Shown: positions 43,791 to 54,605, numbered from the stretch's first letter. The stretch is 64,000 bases of DNA from Prorocentrum cordatum (GCA_963575745.1 CAUYUJ010019371.1:38501-102500); one strand, 5' to 3'. Translations and numbers: made by a program. Notes: generated from the sequence alone by a model not told the origin.

Positions 43791-44020
43791 ATCCCAGGCT
43801 TTGGCTCATACCGCATGAGCAAGAGAGCAAGATGAAGCATGGGATCTGGAGTAAAGGACAGAAGGGGCATCTTCAATAGAAAGGTCTTTTCCGATCTCAG
43901 ATGCGAGTAGTGCGCCTCAGTGAGGCACAATCACATGTTTGGCCGGGCCCGGCTTGAGCCAGGCACGGCAGCGGTGCATGCTCGATTTACATATCGCCTT
44001 TAACCCTCTCCGTTTAAAGT
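43735..44020 (-). repeat. 5' LTR
   Basis: 286 bp. It contains an extra AT in a short TA run relative to the 3' LTR, which changes the frame of an LTR-internal ORF (ATG at 43930) relative to the polyprotein. Confidence 0.92.
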
Positions 44021-44025
44021 ATGGT
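44021..44025. repeat. Target-site duplication (right), ATGGT
   Basis: Identical to 27478-27482. Confidence 0.88.
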
Positions 44026-44391
44026 GTCGGCCCCAGGACAGGAGCACCCGAGTACACACAGAGCTGTAGCTTGACGCAATATCCTAGTCGTTGGTCAGAC
44101 GCTAAAAACGGTTTCGAAGACAGACGTAATAATATTCGCTGGCCCAACGGGCCACAGGCGTGCGAAAATCTCTGGCGATTGGTAAATAGTATTTCTAACT
44201 CGCGGGCGCGGGGCGGCCCCTGGGGGTCCCCGGACGAAAAATACCCCGGCCAGTCCTACCCAGAGATGGGTTCTCCTTCCGGGCGCGGCTTTCAGGCGTC
44301 CACGAGCGCTCCTAGAGGGCCCCAAGAGTCCCCAAGACTGTCCAAGAGGGCTCCAAAAAGCCGACCGATCGATCCAAGACGCCCAAAATAG
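44026..44391 (+). CDS. Open frame interrupted by the LTR retrotransposon (right part)
   Basis: Continuation of the frame that ends at 27482, read in the same register. The first about 60 codons look protein-like; the rest runs into the CCAAGAGG minisatellite and is Pro/Arg-rich. No function is recognised. Confidence 0.25.
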   Translation, partial: VGPRTGAPEYTQSCSLTQYPSRWSDAKNGFEDRRNNIRWPNGPQACENLWRLVNSISNSRARGGPWGSPDEKYPGQSYPEMGSPSGRGFQASTSAPRGPQESPRLSKRAPKSRPIDPRRPK

Positions 44392-45250
44392 CCTCCACAC
44401 GGCAGCAGACGCTCCACAGACGCCCAAAGAGGCCTCGAAGAAGCGTCTCAAGAGGGCCCCAGGAGGCAAAAACCACAGATCCCCCATCGGTTTTTGAAAG
44501 ATTGTGCCGTTCTTATCTGTTCGGTTTCCCGACGCTCCAAGACAGCTTACGAGGCCCCACAGATCGCCCCAAGACGGCCCAGGAAGCCTCCAAGAGTCCC
44601 AAGCGGGCCCCAGAGGGCCTCAAGACGGCCCAAGAGGCCTACAAGACGGCCCAAGATATCACCAGGACGGCCCCGCGAGGGGGCCAGACGGGGAAGCCCA
44701 AACGGACATTTCGAGCCCTCGGCCCCAAGAGGCTCCCAAGACGACCAAAGAGGCCTCGAAGAAGCGTCTCAAGATATCTCCAGAAGGCAAAAACCACAGA
44801 TACCCCTTCAGTTCTTGAAAGATTGTGCCGTTCTCATCTGTTCGGCTTCCCGACGCTCCAAGACAGCCTAAGAGGCCCCACAGATCGCCCCAAAACGGCC
44901 CAGGAGGCCTCCAAGAGAGTCCCAAGAGGGGCCCAGAGGGCCCCAAGACGGCCCAAGAGGCCTACAAGACGGCCCAAGATATCACCAGGACGGCCCCATG
45001 AGGGGGCCAGACGGGGAACCCGAACGGACATTTCGAGCCCTCGGCCCAAAGAGGCTCCCAAGACGCCCAAAGAGGCCTCGAAGAAGCGTCTCAAGAGGGC
45101 TCCAAGAGGCAAAAACGGCATTTCAAGCCCTCGGCCCCGAGAGGACCCCCCGACGCCCAAAAAGGCCTCGAAGAAGCAACTCAAGAGGGCTCCAAGAAGC
45201 CCCCGAGAAGCCCCAAGAGGAGTTCCACGAGGCCCCCAAGAGCCCCCCCT
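44290..45250. repeat. CCAAGAGGCCC minisatellite with a 320-bp tandem duplication
   Basis: Same unit family as 17120-17970. A block starting tYttgaaagattgtgccgtt at 44492 is repeated at 44812, giving two near-identical units of about 320 bp up to about 45115. Confidence 0.8.
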
Positions 45251-45251
45251 C

Positions 45252-45252
<1 letters not shown>

Positions 45253-45282
<30 letters not shown>

Positions 45283-45287
45283 ATAAC

Positions 45288-45327
<40 letters not shown>

Positions 45328-45720
45328 GTAGTAGTAGTAGTAATAATAGTACTAATAATAGTAATAATAATAATAATTATTATAATTATAAATATAATAC
45401 TAATACTAATAATAATAATAACAATAATAATAATAACAATTATAGTAATAATAACACTAGTAATAATAATAATAATGATAATAATAATGATGATAATGAT
45501 GCGAATAAGGATGGTAACAATAATATAAGTTGATACCAATAATAATACGAATGATAGGAATAATGGCACTAATACTGATAGAAATAATAATGGTAATAAT
45601 AGCGATGGTAATAATAATACTGGTAATAACAATAATACGAAGGAATAATAAAACGAAAGTCATGATACTGAGACTCATAAGAATAAGAATACTGAACATA
45701 ATGATACTAATTTAACAATG
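45253..45720. repeat. TA and AAT microsatellites
   Basis: (TA)n at 45253-45283, then AAT/ATA triplet-rich DNA with frequent variants to about 45720. Confidence 0.9.
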
Positions 45721-45949
45721 ATAAAACAAGTGTGTATATAGAGCAAACAAGCAACTGTACGGCCCCCAAACGGCCCCGAAGAGGCCGCAAGAGGCCACAA
45801 ACGCGCGGGCAAACGCCTGCGATGGCACAGTACGGGCTGGCGGGATGAGCGAAGCGAATGAATAAAACTGGGGAGCTTCGCGCCGAAAGTGTGGAGGCGA
45901 GTGATAGTCGCATCAGCATCAGCAAGACTACATTTACCGCCCCTATATC

Positions 45950-48640
45950 TCACGCGGCTGATGACAAGATGGTTAGCGTAGACGAAGGACCAGCTACGTA
46001 AGAAAAACTTAATGATGGCATGTGCAAGATGGAAGGGAAGCTTGTCAGTGGGCGCATCAGGGATAGCCGCATACTACCATTTTCTAATTTCATGTAAAAG
46101 AGGATAGACCGCTTGGAATAGAGGTGCAAAGCATACGCAGGACAATGCTCGCCATCGTGAGCGGCGGCGTCCAGCCGATCACACATCACCTGATATTGGT
46201 CGGACCTGATGGCGGTCCTCAGAAGGGAGGCGCGGGGCAGCCTCTCAATGGACCTGCATTCGAGCGGTAGGCCGAAACGATCGAGGTGGAACATCGCCAC
46301 GGGGGAAAGGAGTGGCGAGGAGCACGCGGAAGCCGCTGATGAGACTCTCGTTCACATATGAGCATGACTTAACTCGGTGGGGAAATTCACCATCGTGAGA
46401 ACAATTACGGCCAGCATCTGTCTTACAAGCTTGGATACTCTGGACAACTCTAAGACCGAGGTAGCAGACGTCGCCCGCGCGCACTCTCAGTTGTCTGGCC
46501 ACAAGGGTCCACGACGAGAGGCACCCGCCGGGCCCGACGGCAACTCCCAGGAGCTCCCCAGACCTCTGAATAAGAAAATTCGATACATTGTCAAGCCCAC
46601 GCGTTTGAATTCCCTGCGGGACCTCTTGCTCAATATCAATACTGAGCATCACGATGATACACTTCTGGAGGTCGAGGCGGAAGCCAGTCACAGCGCCAGA
46701 GGGCGCCGGGCACTTCAGGGCGAAGGGGCGCGATGTAAACAAATCCCCTGCAACGAGCGAGAGATCGCCGGCGAATGCGCTGAGCTCATGTTCAAGCCGA
46801 GAGCGCAGCTGGGAAAGGAACCGAACGACGGGGTCCAGGATAAGGGTAAATAAGACACCGCTGGGAGGGCGACCTTGTTCCATGCCCACGAGGGCTTGGT
46901 GGCCGAACTTGCCGACATCCCCCATTGAAATATCGGCCCGAACATCATCGCACAGCGCAGCGATCGCCGAGGTAAAAGACAAAATACAAGAGAGAGAGAG
47001 AGGAAGAAAAGAGAGAGAGAGAGGGAGAGAAAGAGAGAGAGAGAGAGGGAGAACAAGAGAGAGAGAGAGAGGAAGAAAACATAACAAAACAAAAAGGAGC
47101 AGGCCCGCGGGGCGGAGCACTAGAACTATCCAGCTACGCCATGCACTCGGGAGAGCGCTTTTGCAAGTCGAAGAGCGCCAGACCGCTCGTCTTCTCGTGA
47201 GCTACTGCACCCCGCGCCGTCATCGTACCCTCCATCAATGAAGTAGCATCATGCATCATCATCCCTGTAACGAATCCTCGTTGAACCTCGCGACATTTCC
47301 CAGCAGCAACACGGTCAGGTACCAAAGCAATGGCAGCGCTGACGATGTTATTGACGGTGTTCGAGAGCGAAAGCGGGCGAGCGATGTCGGGCCCCCTGAC
47401 CTCCCCCCCCCATTCGTTCCCAAGGTCTCCCTTCGGCAGAAAGAAAACACAGCGGTGATTAGACCGCGGATGCACGCGGCCTCCGCGAAGGATACGACGG
47501 CAAAGGTCATGCAGCACGCGCGGCAGGGCCAGAATTTCGCCGCGCAGAGCATGGTACTCCGTCTGGGCCAGCAGCAGAGTACTTCTTAGCATTCGGGAAC
47601 GCACTGAAAGCGGACTCGTCAACTACCCAGCCATACCGCTGCTGAGTGCTCGCAACGCACTGTTCGCCTGAACCATCGACTGTTTGAATGAACTCAAGCA
47701 GCGGATGATAACCCGGAGGTTCTTAAGCGCCCAGGGATTCAGGTTCATGTTCACTGTCATTTAATTTGCTCCAGTGGTTAGCCAGAAGTTCCGCGGCTTC
47801 ATTCGGGTCAGAGTGCACGTCACCAGAGGGTCCTCAAACAGCAATGAGCCTGATCCGCGCTGACGCCCTAGGCAGAGGCGAGACGGCGAACTCGACTAAT
47901 AGCTTGCTCGGCAGCAGAAGAGCCTTCGGGCATGTCGCGAAGAACCTCGGCCTCCTCGTCCTCGCACTGCGAGACAATCAGCTCTATTCTGCTAAATGCC
48001 CATGAAAACCAAGCCGGCCAATCCAAATCATGCTGGAGGGATTGAAATACTTGAAAAGCTCACGGCAACCACGACAGGCTCGACGGGCACGCGCACTGCT
48101 GCTGGAGCGGGCCGCTCGCACAAGCTTGAGGGCACAGGCAGCGCGCTCTGGATCAGACTTAGCACCAGAGACTTCCACGAATCTGCGAACGTCACCGACG
48201 GTCCATCCTAGGCCCGTCTGTTGGCTCAGGCTAGTAGATGCGACGCGCGCTTCAACGTATTCCTGAAACTGGGGACGAAGAGCGACCCGCGGAGGAATAT
48301 TCTGCATGTCTGCCCCAGGGGCCCGCGGCGGCTGTAAGAAAAGAAAAACAGGAACGCGATCAGAAGGCTCATTAGCGGCAGCGACCCCCCGAGAAACACC
48401 AGAGCTGGGCCTATGATCAAGTCGGGGTATCCAGATTTAAATAAGTTATGTCAAGACGGGCGTGCGATTGGTGACCACGAACGGTAGAACGGCGAGTGAA
48501 AGCAGCCTGCTCAACCTCGCAATACTTGAGTAAAATGCTATCATGGCAAGTCGGGATGGAGAGGGAGACGAATGGGGAGGAAGGACATAGCACCGGGACT
48601 CACCTTGCTCGCGATAGTTGAAACCACCCATCAGAAAACT
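45950..48640 (-). pseudogene. Decayed LINE (non-LTR retrotransposon)
   Basis: Order on the minus strand: an endonuclease-like GGFNY (about 48620; the family motif is GDFN), then a linker open at 47984-48307. The reverse transcriptase N-terminal half follows at 47134-47622, with IARPLSLSNTVNNIVSA and QRGFVTG blocks, then the half at 46245-46980 with GMEQGRPPSGVLF, FAGDLSLVAGD and a KCIIVML block. The catalytic FADD is FAGD, so the enzyme should be dead. A GA microsatellite (46988-47080) separates the halves, and frames differ. A C-terminal remnant extends to about 46000. A canonical-looking intron acceptor (TTTTCTTACAG, about 48340) lies in the linker. Identification rests on RT motif order. 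Confidence 0.6.
46988..47080. repeat. GA microsatellite inside the LINE remnant
   Basis: (GA)n with GGA interruptions, between RT motifs A and B. Confidence 0.85.
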
Positions 48641-48649
48641 GCAGGCTTG

Positions 48650-49940
48650 AAACTGAGGCGGGAGATGACGCGAGAGACGGCCAATAGTATTTCACGCATA
48701 TCTTTCAGACCAGCCGGGGCCTAAATGCAGCCCAGAGAGTTGCAAGATACCTCTAGCCCCGACGAAGGCGAGGGTCCTGACACGGAACCAACGTCAGTCC
48801 TGACAAGCAACCGTTTCGGGCCTGGCACGATGTAGCTCGATTGGCGTGTGTCAAGCCTCGTGCGGCTCCGATTCAATGCTGACCCGCATTCGCGATCGAT
48901 GCCCGCGACTCCCCTCCGCGACCTGGCCGCGTTCCTGCCTGCGATCGGTGCCTGCAACCCGTGCCCACGACCGTGGCTTGTAACCTCCTCCCGCAGTGTG
49001 TTTTCTGTGCCGTGCAGAAAAGCGCAAATGAAGGCACGCAACAAAATGGCAATAAAGAAGATGCGCTTACAGGCGCCCCTCGCACGTGACCCCACGCAAG
49101 CGATAGCGCTGAATCTGGCCCAAACGACACCGCAGAGTGCTGAGGTCAAAAGAATCAACCACGACTTGATTTGTGCGTATGTGTCTGTACTGCGCCTGAC
49201 CTCGCGGCACGAATATTTCCTGTCTTGACGACGGGGGCCCTGCTTATTTGCACCGCGCGGGTTGCTGAACGGGCAGAGGAGAGGGGCGAGAGGCAAGAGA
49301 AAAGGAGGAGCACGAGAAGGGGCGTACATATCGGAGCAAGGGGGCAAAGAAGACGAGCGAAAGGAAAAGGGGGAGCGAAACGCGCATGGAAGCGTCAAGC
49401 ACACCAACTATGGAGGATCTAGAATCAGAAATGAACCAGCTAATTCCTTTAGCATTCGGCAGATGGGGGCTGCTGCCCTCAGCGAGGCGCAACCCACTGC
49501 GCAGCGGCTGCACCGCACGCTCCCTGGGCGGAGAGCGACAGCACGCGCGCAAGTTTTTCGCTGCGGCCCGACGGCTACCAAAAGGTGTACCCGCATGACA
49601 CGACCGCGAACCGATCGCACAAGGCCGCACCAGGCCCTGGTATGGTTTGGACGGTTCCTGAAACCCTGAACCCTAAAACATTTCCATATGTTGGGGGCGC
49701 ATTCCTTACTTCCGCCGCCTTCCGCCAGCCTTCCGCTGGCTTCCGCGCCAGCGGAGGCGGCCTCGTTTTACTTCCACCAGCTTCCGCCGCCCTTCCGCCG
49801 CCTTTCGCCGAGGAAGAGATGGCCACTCCTTCGGCCCTTGAAGGCAGAGCCCTTTTTGGAACGCTTCGTATGATAATCATCCATGTGCATGTGCGCGGCG
49901 CCGAGGCGAGAGCCACATGATGAGAACAACACACCCTCCA
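48650..49940. other. No recognisable gene; short TTCCGCC repeats
   Basis: 48650-49690 holds only featureless open frames. 49710-49815 carries repeats of CTTCCGCCG-like nonamers with a small internal palindrome. Confidence 0.5.
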
Positions 49941-50035
49941 GCCGTGTAGCTGTTGGAAAATGTAAAGGCAAGTGTGCGCGGTGCTCAAGCGAGCGCCACA
50001 TGTTCAAAACGATCCCGCCTCCGTCCGTGCAACGT
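49885..50035. repeat. Dispersed repeat shared with 26695-26770
   Basis: About 75 bp match the earlier block. A second degenerate copy lies immediately before (49885-49940), suggesting a local duplication. Confidence 0.55.
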
Positions 50036-50163
50036 TGGAAATGTCCAACACTGGGGTCATAAACGGGAAGGAGATCTCAAGCAAAACGCCTGGCCGCTCT
50101 ACCGACACGCTGGTGGTCGAACGAGGGAGAATCATCTGTAGGGTGAAAATGCGGAACATGAGC

Positions 50164-50247
50164 CTGCTTGCCGATCACCTTGCCCAGTACGGCCTTCGGC
50201 ACGGGCACGAAGTCCTCAATGGACGGCTCCAGATAGATCGGGATGTC
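50164..50247 (-). CDS. KH-domain exon (first strand, helix and GxxG side)
   Basis: 28 codons ending VPKAVLGKVIGKQ, the beta1-alpha1-GxxG signature of a type I KH domain, preceded by DIPIYLEPSIEDF. The acceptor is CAG|GAC and the donor is CAG|GC. Phase 0 at both ends; joined to 24955-24875 it gives a continuous KH pattern in which the second Gly of GxxG would be Ala (GKQA). An upstream Glu-rich open stretch (about 50463-50370, EEQQEDYRNLRAFFAA) may be another exon of the same gene, but its donor is unclear. Confidence 0.68.
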
Positions 50248-50404
50248 CTGCCCGGCGAGACTTCAAGACTGCGGGGCCGAGGGCGCAAATTGAGAGCTGG
50301 AGGTGCCGCAGGATCTCGGCAGGCCCCAAGAGGCACCGGGAGGCCCCCGGCTTTGCCTCGCGAAGGACTCTGGAGAAGCAGCAAAAAACGCTCGGAGATT
50401 TCGA

Positions 50405-50583
50405 TAATCCTCCTGCTGCTCCTCTTGTGCCTCCGCCTCCTCATATTCCTCCTCCTCCTCCTGGTCTGCATGGCGTCTTCAGCCTAGTGCACACCACCGG
50501 CAACGATGCCCTCTGGCGTCTTTTCGCGGATTTCCGAGGTCCGAGTTCCGAGTTATTCCTTTTCCTCCTCCTCCTCCTCCTCC

Positions 50584-50618
<35 letters not shown>

Positions 50619-50655
50619 CTCCTCCTCCCCTCCTCCTCCTCCTCCTCCCAAGCAC
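50405..50655. repeat. CCT trinucleotide tracts
   Basis: (CCT)n at about 50405-50465 and 50560-50650. On the minus strand the first tract reads as a Glu-rich stretch that may be coding. Confidence 0.85.
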
Positions 50656-50660
50656 AAGGG

Positions 50661-51425
50661 ACCCAAGGCGCGTAGATCCATCTTTAGGCTCAAACGCGTC
50701 ATGGACCCTGCCCCGCCGCCTCAGCGCGGCGTGCTTGTGGCTATTCGCACCTCTGGAGATTTTCTTGCGGCGCGGATCGGCTAAGGGCGGGGCGAATGTT
50801 GTGTCAGAGTCAGGTTCAATCCTCCAGCTGCATTTTATGGTGTTCGTGGATGTCCGTGGGATGTATCTTCCCCAGTTCGCGGAGCTTCACAATGCATACG
50901 GTGGTCATGTTTGTATGTTGTAGCTGTCATGGTGCCTTCTTCTCTCTTCTCCGCTTTCCCATCACGGTGCGTGTCGCGAAGTTCGTCTACTCCTCGTTCG
51001 GCATCCCTCGGGTGTTTTGGCTGAGCCTGGCCAGCGCAAGGCAGACGTATTCTGTTTTGTTACAGTTTCAGTTTCTGTATTGGCTGAGCCTGGCCCGCGC
51101 AAGGCAGACGTATATGGGGGTGTCTGGAGTTGTGTGCAATAATGGTGAAGAATATTCCGAGGCGCCTCAGCAGTTTTACTTCGTTGGAGTACTATGCAAT
51201 AATGGTGAAGGGGCATTTGAGGAACTGGTGCATCTTTTTTGATCTTCGTGTTTGTCGGCATCGCGGTGGTGGCATAGGGGCGTGGTGGTTCCAAGGCAAT
51301 GTTCTTGTTTTTGTTTGCTCATTTCAGCCGGCATTGTACGGGTTGAAGTTCGTCTCCTTCCTGTTCGTCGCCTACTTCGACAAGCTCGGGGGGGGCGTGT
51401 GTTGTCGAATCTTCGCTTCGCGACT
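50661..51425. other. Unique DNA with two short duplications
   Basis: A 33-bp block (TGGCTGAGCCTGGCC...) occurs at 51018 and 51081, and a 20-bp block (TGCAATAATGGTGAAG core) at about 51136 and 51196. No gene is recognised. Confidence 0.5.
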
Positions 51426-51427
51426 GT

Positions 51428-51910
51428 TCTCACTCACTCACTCACTCACTCACTCACTCACTCACTCACTCACTCACTCCTCCTCCTCCTCCTCTTCGTC
51501 ATCCCACCTCATCATTATCATCCTCACCACCATCACCATCATCACCATCATCACCATCATCACCAGCATCACCATCATCATCAGCATCATCAGCATCATC
51601 ATCACCATCATCATCAGCATCATCATAACCTTCCTCCTATTCATCCTCATCCTCATCCTCATCCTCCCCAGTCCATCCGCATCCTCATCCTCACCACCAC
51701 CACCACCATCACCATGACCATCACCATCAGCAGCATCATCATCGTCGTCATAATCACCAGTATCATCATGAACAACGACAGCAACAACAAAACCAACAAA
51801 ATCAGCATCAGCATCAACATCACCATCACTGTCACCAACAGCACCAACGCAAACTACATGACCCGTAGCATTAATACGACAGTAACAACAACAAACACAG
51901 TAACAAGAGC

Positions 51911-51945
<35 letters not shown>

Positions 51946-51960
51946 CTACTACTACAAGGC
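51428..51960. repeat. Compound microsatellite: ACTC, ATC/CAC, CAA
   Basis: (ACTC)n at 51428-51478, CATCAC-type triplets at 51480-51830, (CAA)n at 51890-51955. Confidence 0.9.
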
Positions 51961-52149
51961 ATCAACGCCTTCCTGTGCCCCTCCTCACCTCCGAGGGGGG
52001 CGGGGGGCAACAGCCAACAACCACACTCACCCAACCAACGAATCAACAAATCCACTGGAACCCGTATAGGTGTCAACTCGGCCCCGCCTTCGCCAAACGC
52101 TCGCGTGCTCGCGAAGCGACGCCGCCGGCTGCCTCCGCTGATCGGACCG

Positions 52150-52990
52150 TATTAAGGATGGGCGGAGCTCTGATAGGATCCTCGTAGGGAAGAAAGGAGC
52201 TTTAATAGGACGCTATTCGGGATGGGTGGATCTCTGATAAGATCAGATTAGGGCAGAAAAAAAGAAAAGGGTCCTGTTAGGAATGGATGGAGCTCTAATA
52301 TAATCCGAATGGAAAACGATGGGACTCAAAGTGGATCCTGATAGAAACGCATTGAAGCCGAATCTAATCCCAGTAGGGAAGAAAGGAGCTCTAATACGAC
52401 CCTTGTAGAGATAAAAAGTATAAGAGGATCTTGTTGAGGGTCTTTGGAGTTCTAATTAAATTCTGGTAAAGATGGATAGAGGTCGAATAGGACTCAACTA
52501 AAGATGAGTGGGTTTAAACCCGGTCGTTGTAGAGATGGATGGAGGCCCGATCCGATTTACATAGGGATGGATGTAATAGGATTATGTTGGGGATGGATGG
52601 ACATCCAAACGGGTTCTACTAGGGACAGATGTAGGTATGATTGGATTCTACGAGGGGTGGACGGAGGTCTAGGATGGAAGTCCAGACGGATCCTACTAGG
52701 GATGGATGGAGGTCCAATAGGACTCTTCTAGGGACGTAAAGATGTCGAGAAAAAAATATTCTACAAAAAGTATGGACGGAACCCTAATATGATCCTTGCA
52801 GAGACGGATAGAGGTCCAATAGGATCCGATCAGGGGTGAAGGAAGCTCTCATAGAATCCCAGTAGAGATGAATGGGGGGGAACAAGATTCTAGCAAGGAT
52901 GAACGGAGCCCTACTAGGATCCGAGTGGAGATGGGTAGAGGTCGAATAGGATGCGAATAGGGATGGACAGAGGTCTACAAGCATCCCATT
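52150..52990. repeat. Degenerate minisatellite of about 40-bp units
   Basis: Recurring blocks resembling taGGATCCTnnTAGGGAT followed by GGATGGAGCTCTAATAG. Units are strongly diverged and vary in length. Confidence 0.65.
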
Positions 52991-53224
52991 AGGGATGGAT
53001 GGAGCTTTCTTGGGCGCCCCAATAAGGACGGATGGATCCTGAAGACTCCCTGGGCCCCAACTGGGAGGCCCCAGTTGGGCGGCCCCAGTAGAGCACAACT
53101 GGGCGGCCCCAGTAAGGCCAGATGGGGCGGCCCGAATATGGCCCGATTGGACTGCCCCAAATGGAAAAACAATGGGAACGGTCCCCAATGGCTTCCCATT
53201 TGGGTCCCAATGGCGTGGGTGTGG

Positions 53225-53352
53225 GCTTGGATGTGGGTGCGGGTGTGGTCGTGGGCGTGGGTGTGGGTGTGGGCATGGGCGTGGGTGTGGGCGTGGGTGT
53301 GGGCGTGGGCGTGGGTGTGGGTGTGGGTGTGGGTGTGGGTGTGGATGTGAGT
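53225..53352. repeat. GTGGGT/GTGGGC hexanucleotide repeat
   Basis: Near-perfect six-base period over about 125 bp. Confidence 0.9.
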
Positions 53353-53585
53353 GGGGGGCTACGAACAGAAAACACGCGGCAGAACCAGGCGGGCAGACCC
53401 TAACGGGCGGGTCGGGAAGGCGTGCCCAGGGGGCCAGGTCGAGCAGGCGGGCTGCTGAAGCGCGAGAACTGCATGAACCGCGAAGAGGGCTCGAGCGATA
53501 ACGCAATTCCCAAGTAGATCGTGGGAAAAGCCAAAGCGACAGCATGATTCCGGAGTGTCGAGGGCGCGGCTTCGGAATCCGCCGG
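53353..53585. repeat. Dispersed repeat, copy 1 (matches 55331-55565)
   Basis: About 230 bp with clear similarity, from ggggggctacgaRcagaaaac to gtgtcgaRggcgcgg. Confidence 0.7.
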
Positions 53586-53820
53586 CCCCCTTGTGGGGCC
53601 ACCAGGCTGCGAGGCGCGGAATTCGCAGTTTCCTGTACCAGTTGTAGTTTGTAGTTTCCAGGGTTACAGTTCTGCTTCTTGTTGGTTACTGTAACTAGTT
53701 GACTTCTTGCTGGTTGCTGTAACTAGTTGATTGACCGCGCGAGGGGGGGGAGGCCCAAACGGGATTTTTAGCACCCCCTGGGCGCGTTGTCTGAATTGCT
53801 GGGGGCGCTCGAAATCGACA

Positions 53821-54480
53821 CCCCTCACGCAGATCCGCGGGGTCAGGGTCCAAAAACACATGGGATTTGCCACATTTCTGAAATTCGGTGCCACCCCTCA
53901 CGCAGATCCGCGGGGTCAGGGTCCAAAAACACAGGGATTTGCCACATTTCTGAAATTCGGTGCCACCCCTCACGCAGATCCGCGGGGTCAGGGTCCAAAA
54001 ACACAGGGATTTGCCACATTTCTGAAATTCGGTGCCACCCCTCACGCAGATCCGCGGGGTCAGGGTCCAAAAACACAGGGATTTGCCACATTTCTGAAAT
54101 TCGGTGCCACCCCTCACGCAGATCCGCGGGGTCAGGGTCCAAAAACACAGGGGATTTGCCACATTTCTGAAATTCGGTGCCACCCCTCACGCAGATCCGC
54201 GGGGTCAGGGTCCAAAAACACAAGGGATTTGCCACATTTCTGAAATTCGGTGCCACCCCTCACGCAGATCCGCGGGGTCAGGGTCCAAAAACACAGGGGA
54301 TTTGCCACATTTCTGAAATTCGGTGCCACCCCTCACGCAGATCCGCGGGGTCAGGGTCCAAAAACACAGGGGATTTGCCACATTTCTGAAATTCGGTGCC
54401 ACCCCTCACGCAGATCCGCGGGGTCAGGGTCCAAAAACACAGGGATTTGCCACATTTCTGAAATTCGGTGCCACCCTTCA
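53821..54480. repeat. 72/73-bp tandem array, nine copies plus a partial tenth
   Basis: Unit starts were tracked at successive offsets of 73, 72, 72, 72, 73, 73, 73, 73 and 72 bp. Copies are almost identical, and the length difference is one or two bases after the AAAAACACA stretch. The minus strand reads as a 24-residue repeat where the period is 72, but the 73-bp units break the frame, so coding is unlikely. Confidence 0.95.
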
Positions 54481-54490
54481 CGCACATCCA

Positions 54491-54605
54491 TCGCAAGGCG
54501 TGGTAACCCAAACTGCGAGAACTCCCTCGGCCCTTTAATCGCAAGGTGTGGTAACCAAGCCCGTAAACCATACACGTCTTACCAATCGCCAGGTGTGGTA
54601 ACCCC
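54491..54605. repeat. Three-copy repeat, about 48-bp period
   Basis: TCGCAAGGTGTGGTAACC-like cores at 54491, 54539 and 54586, immediately after the 72-bp array. Confidence 0.8.

Larger units (their letters stand above)
27483..44020 (-). mobile_element. Giant Ty1/copia-type LTR retrotransposon (16.5 kb)
   Basis: The element is bounded by LTRs of 284 and 286 bp that differ by one substitution and one AT dinucleotide, with a 5-bp target duplication. The order protease, integrase, RT, RNase H is that of Pseudoviridae (Ty1/copia). It is two to three times the usual copia length because the first frame contains extra domains: membrane segments, a Tpt1-like phosphotransferase, RING-H2 and Ala/Pro linkers. 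A further segment holds methyltransferase-like regions. The coding frames are open except for one UGA and one frame change, so the element is probably young and possibly active. LTR ends are not the usual TG...CA; on the coding strand they begin ACTTT and end GACT. Confidence 0.92.

Noticed and set aside
51252-52187. His/Thr/Asn-rich ORF on the plus strand
   Set aside because: Entirely explained by the compound ACTC/ATC/CAA microsatellite.
53821-54480. CRISPR-like array
   Set aside because: Repeats are contiguous with no unique spacers, and the context is eukaryotic.
53695-54575. Repeat protein with 24-residue units on the minus strand
   Set aside because: The 73-bp units shift the frame repeatedly, so no continuous protein spans the array.
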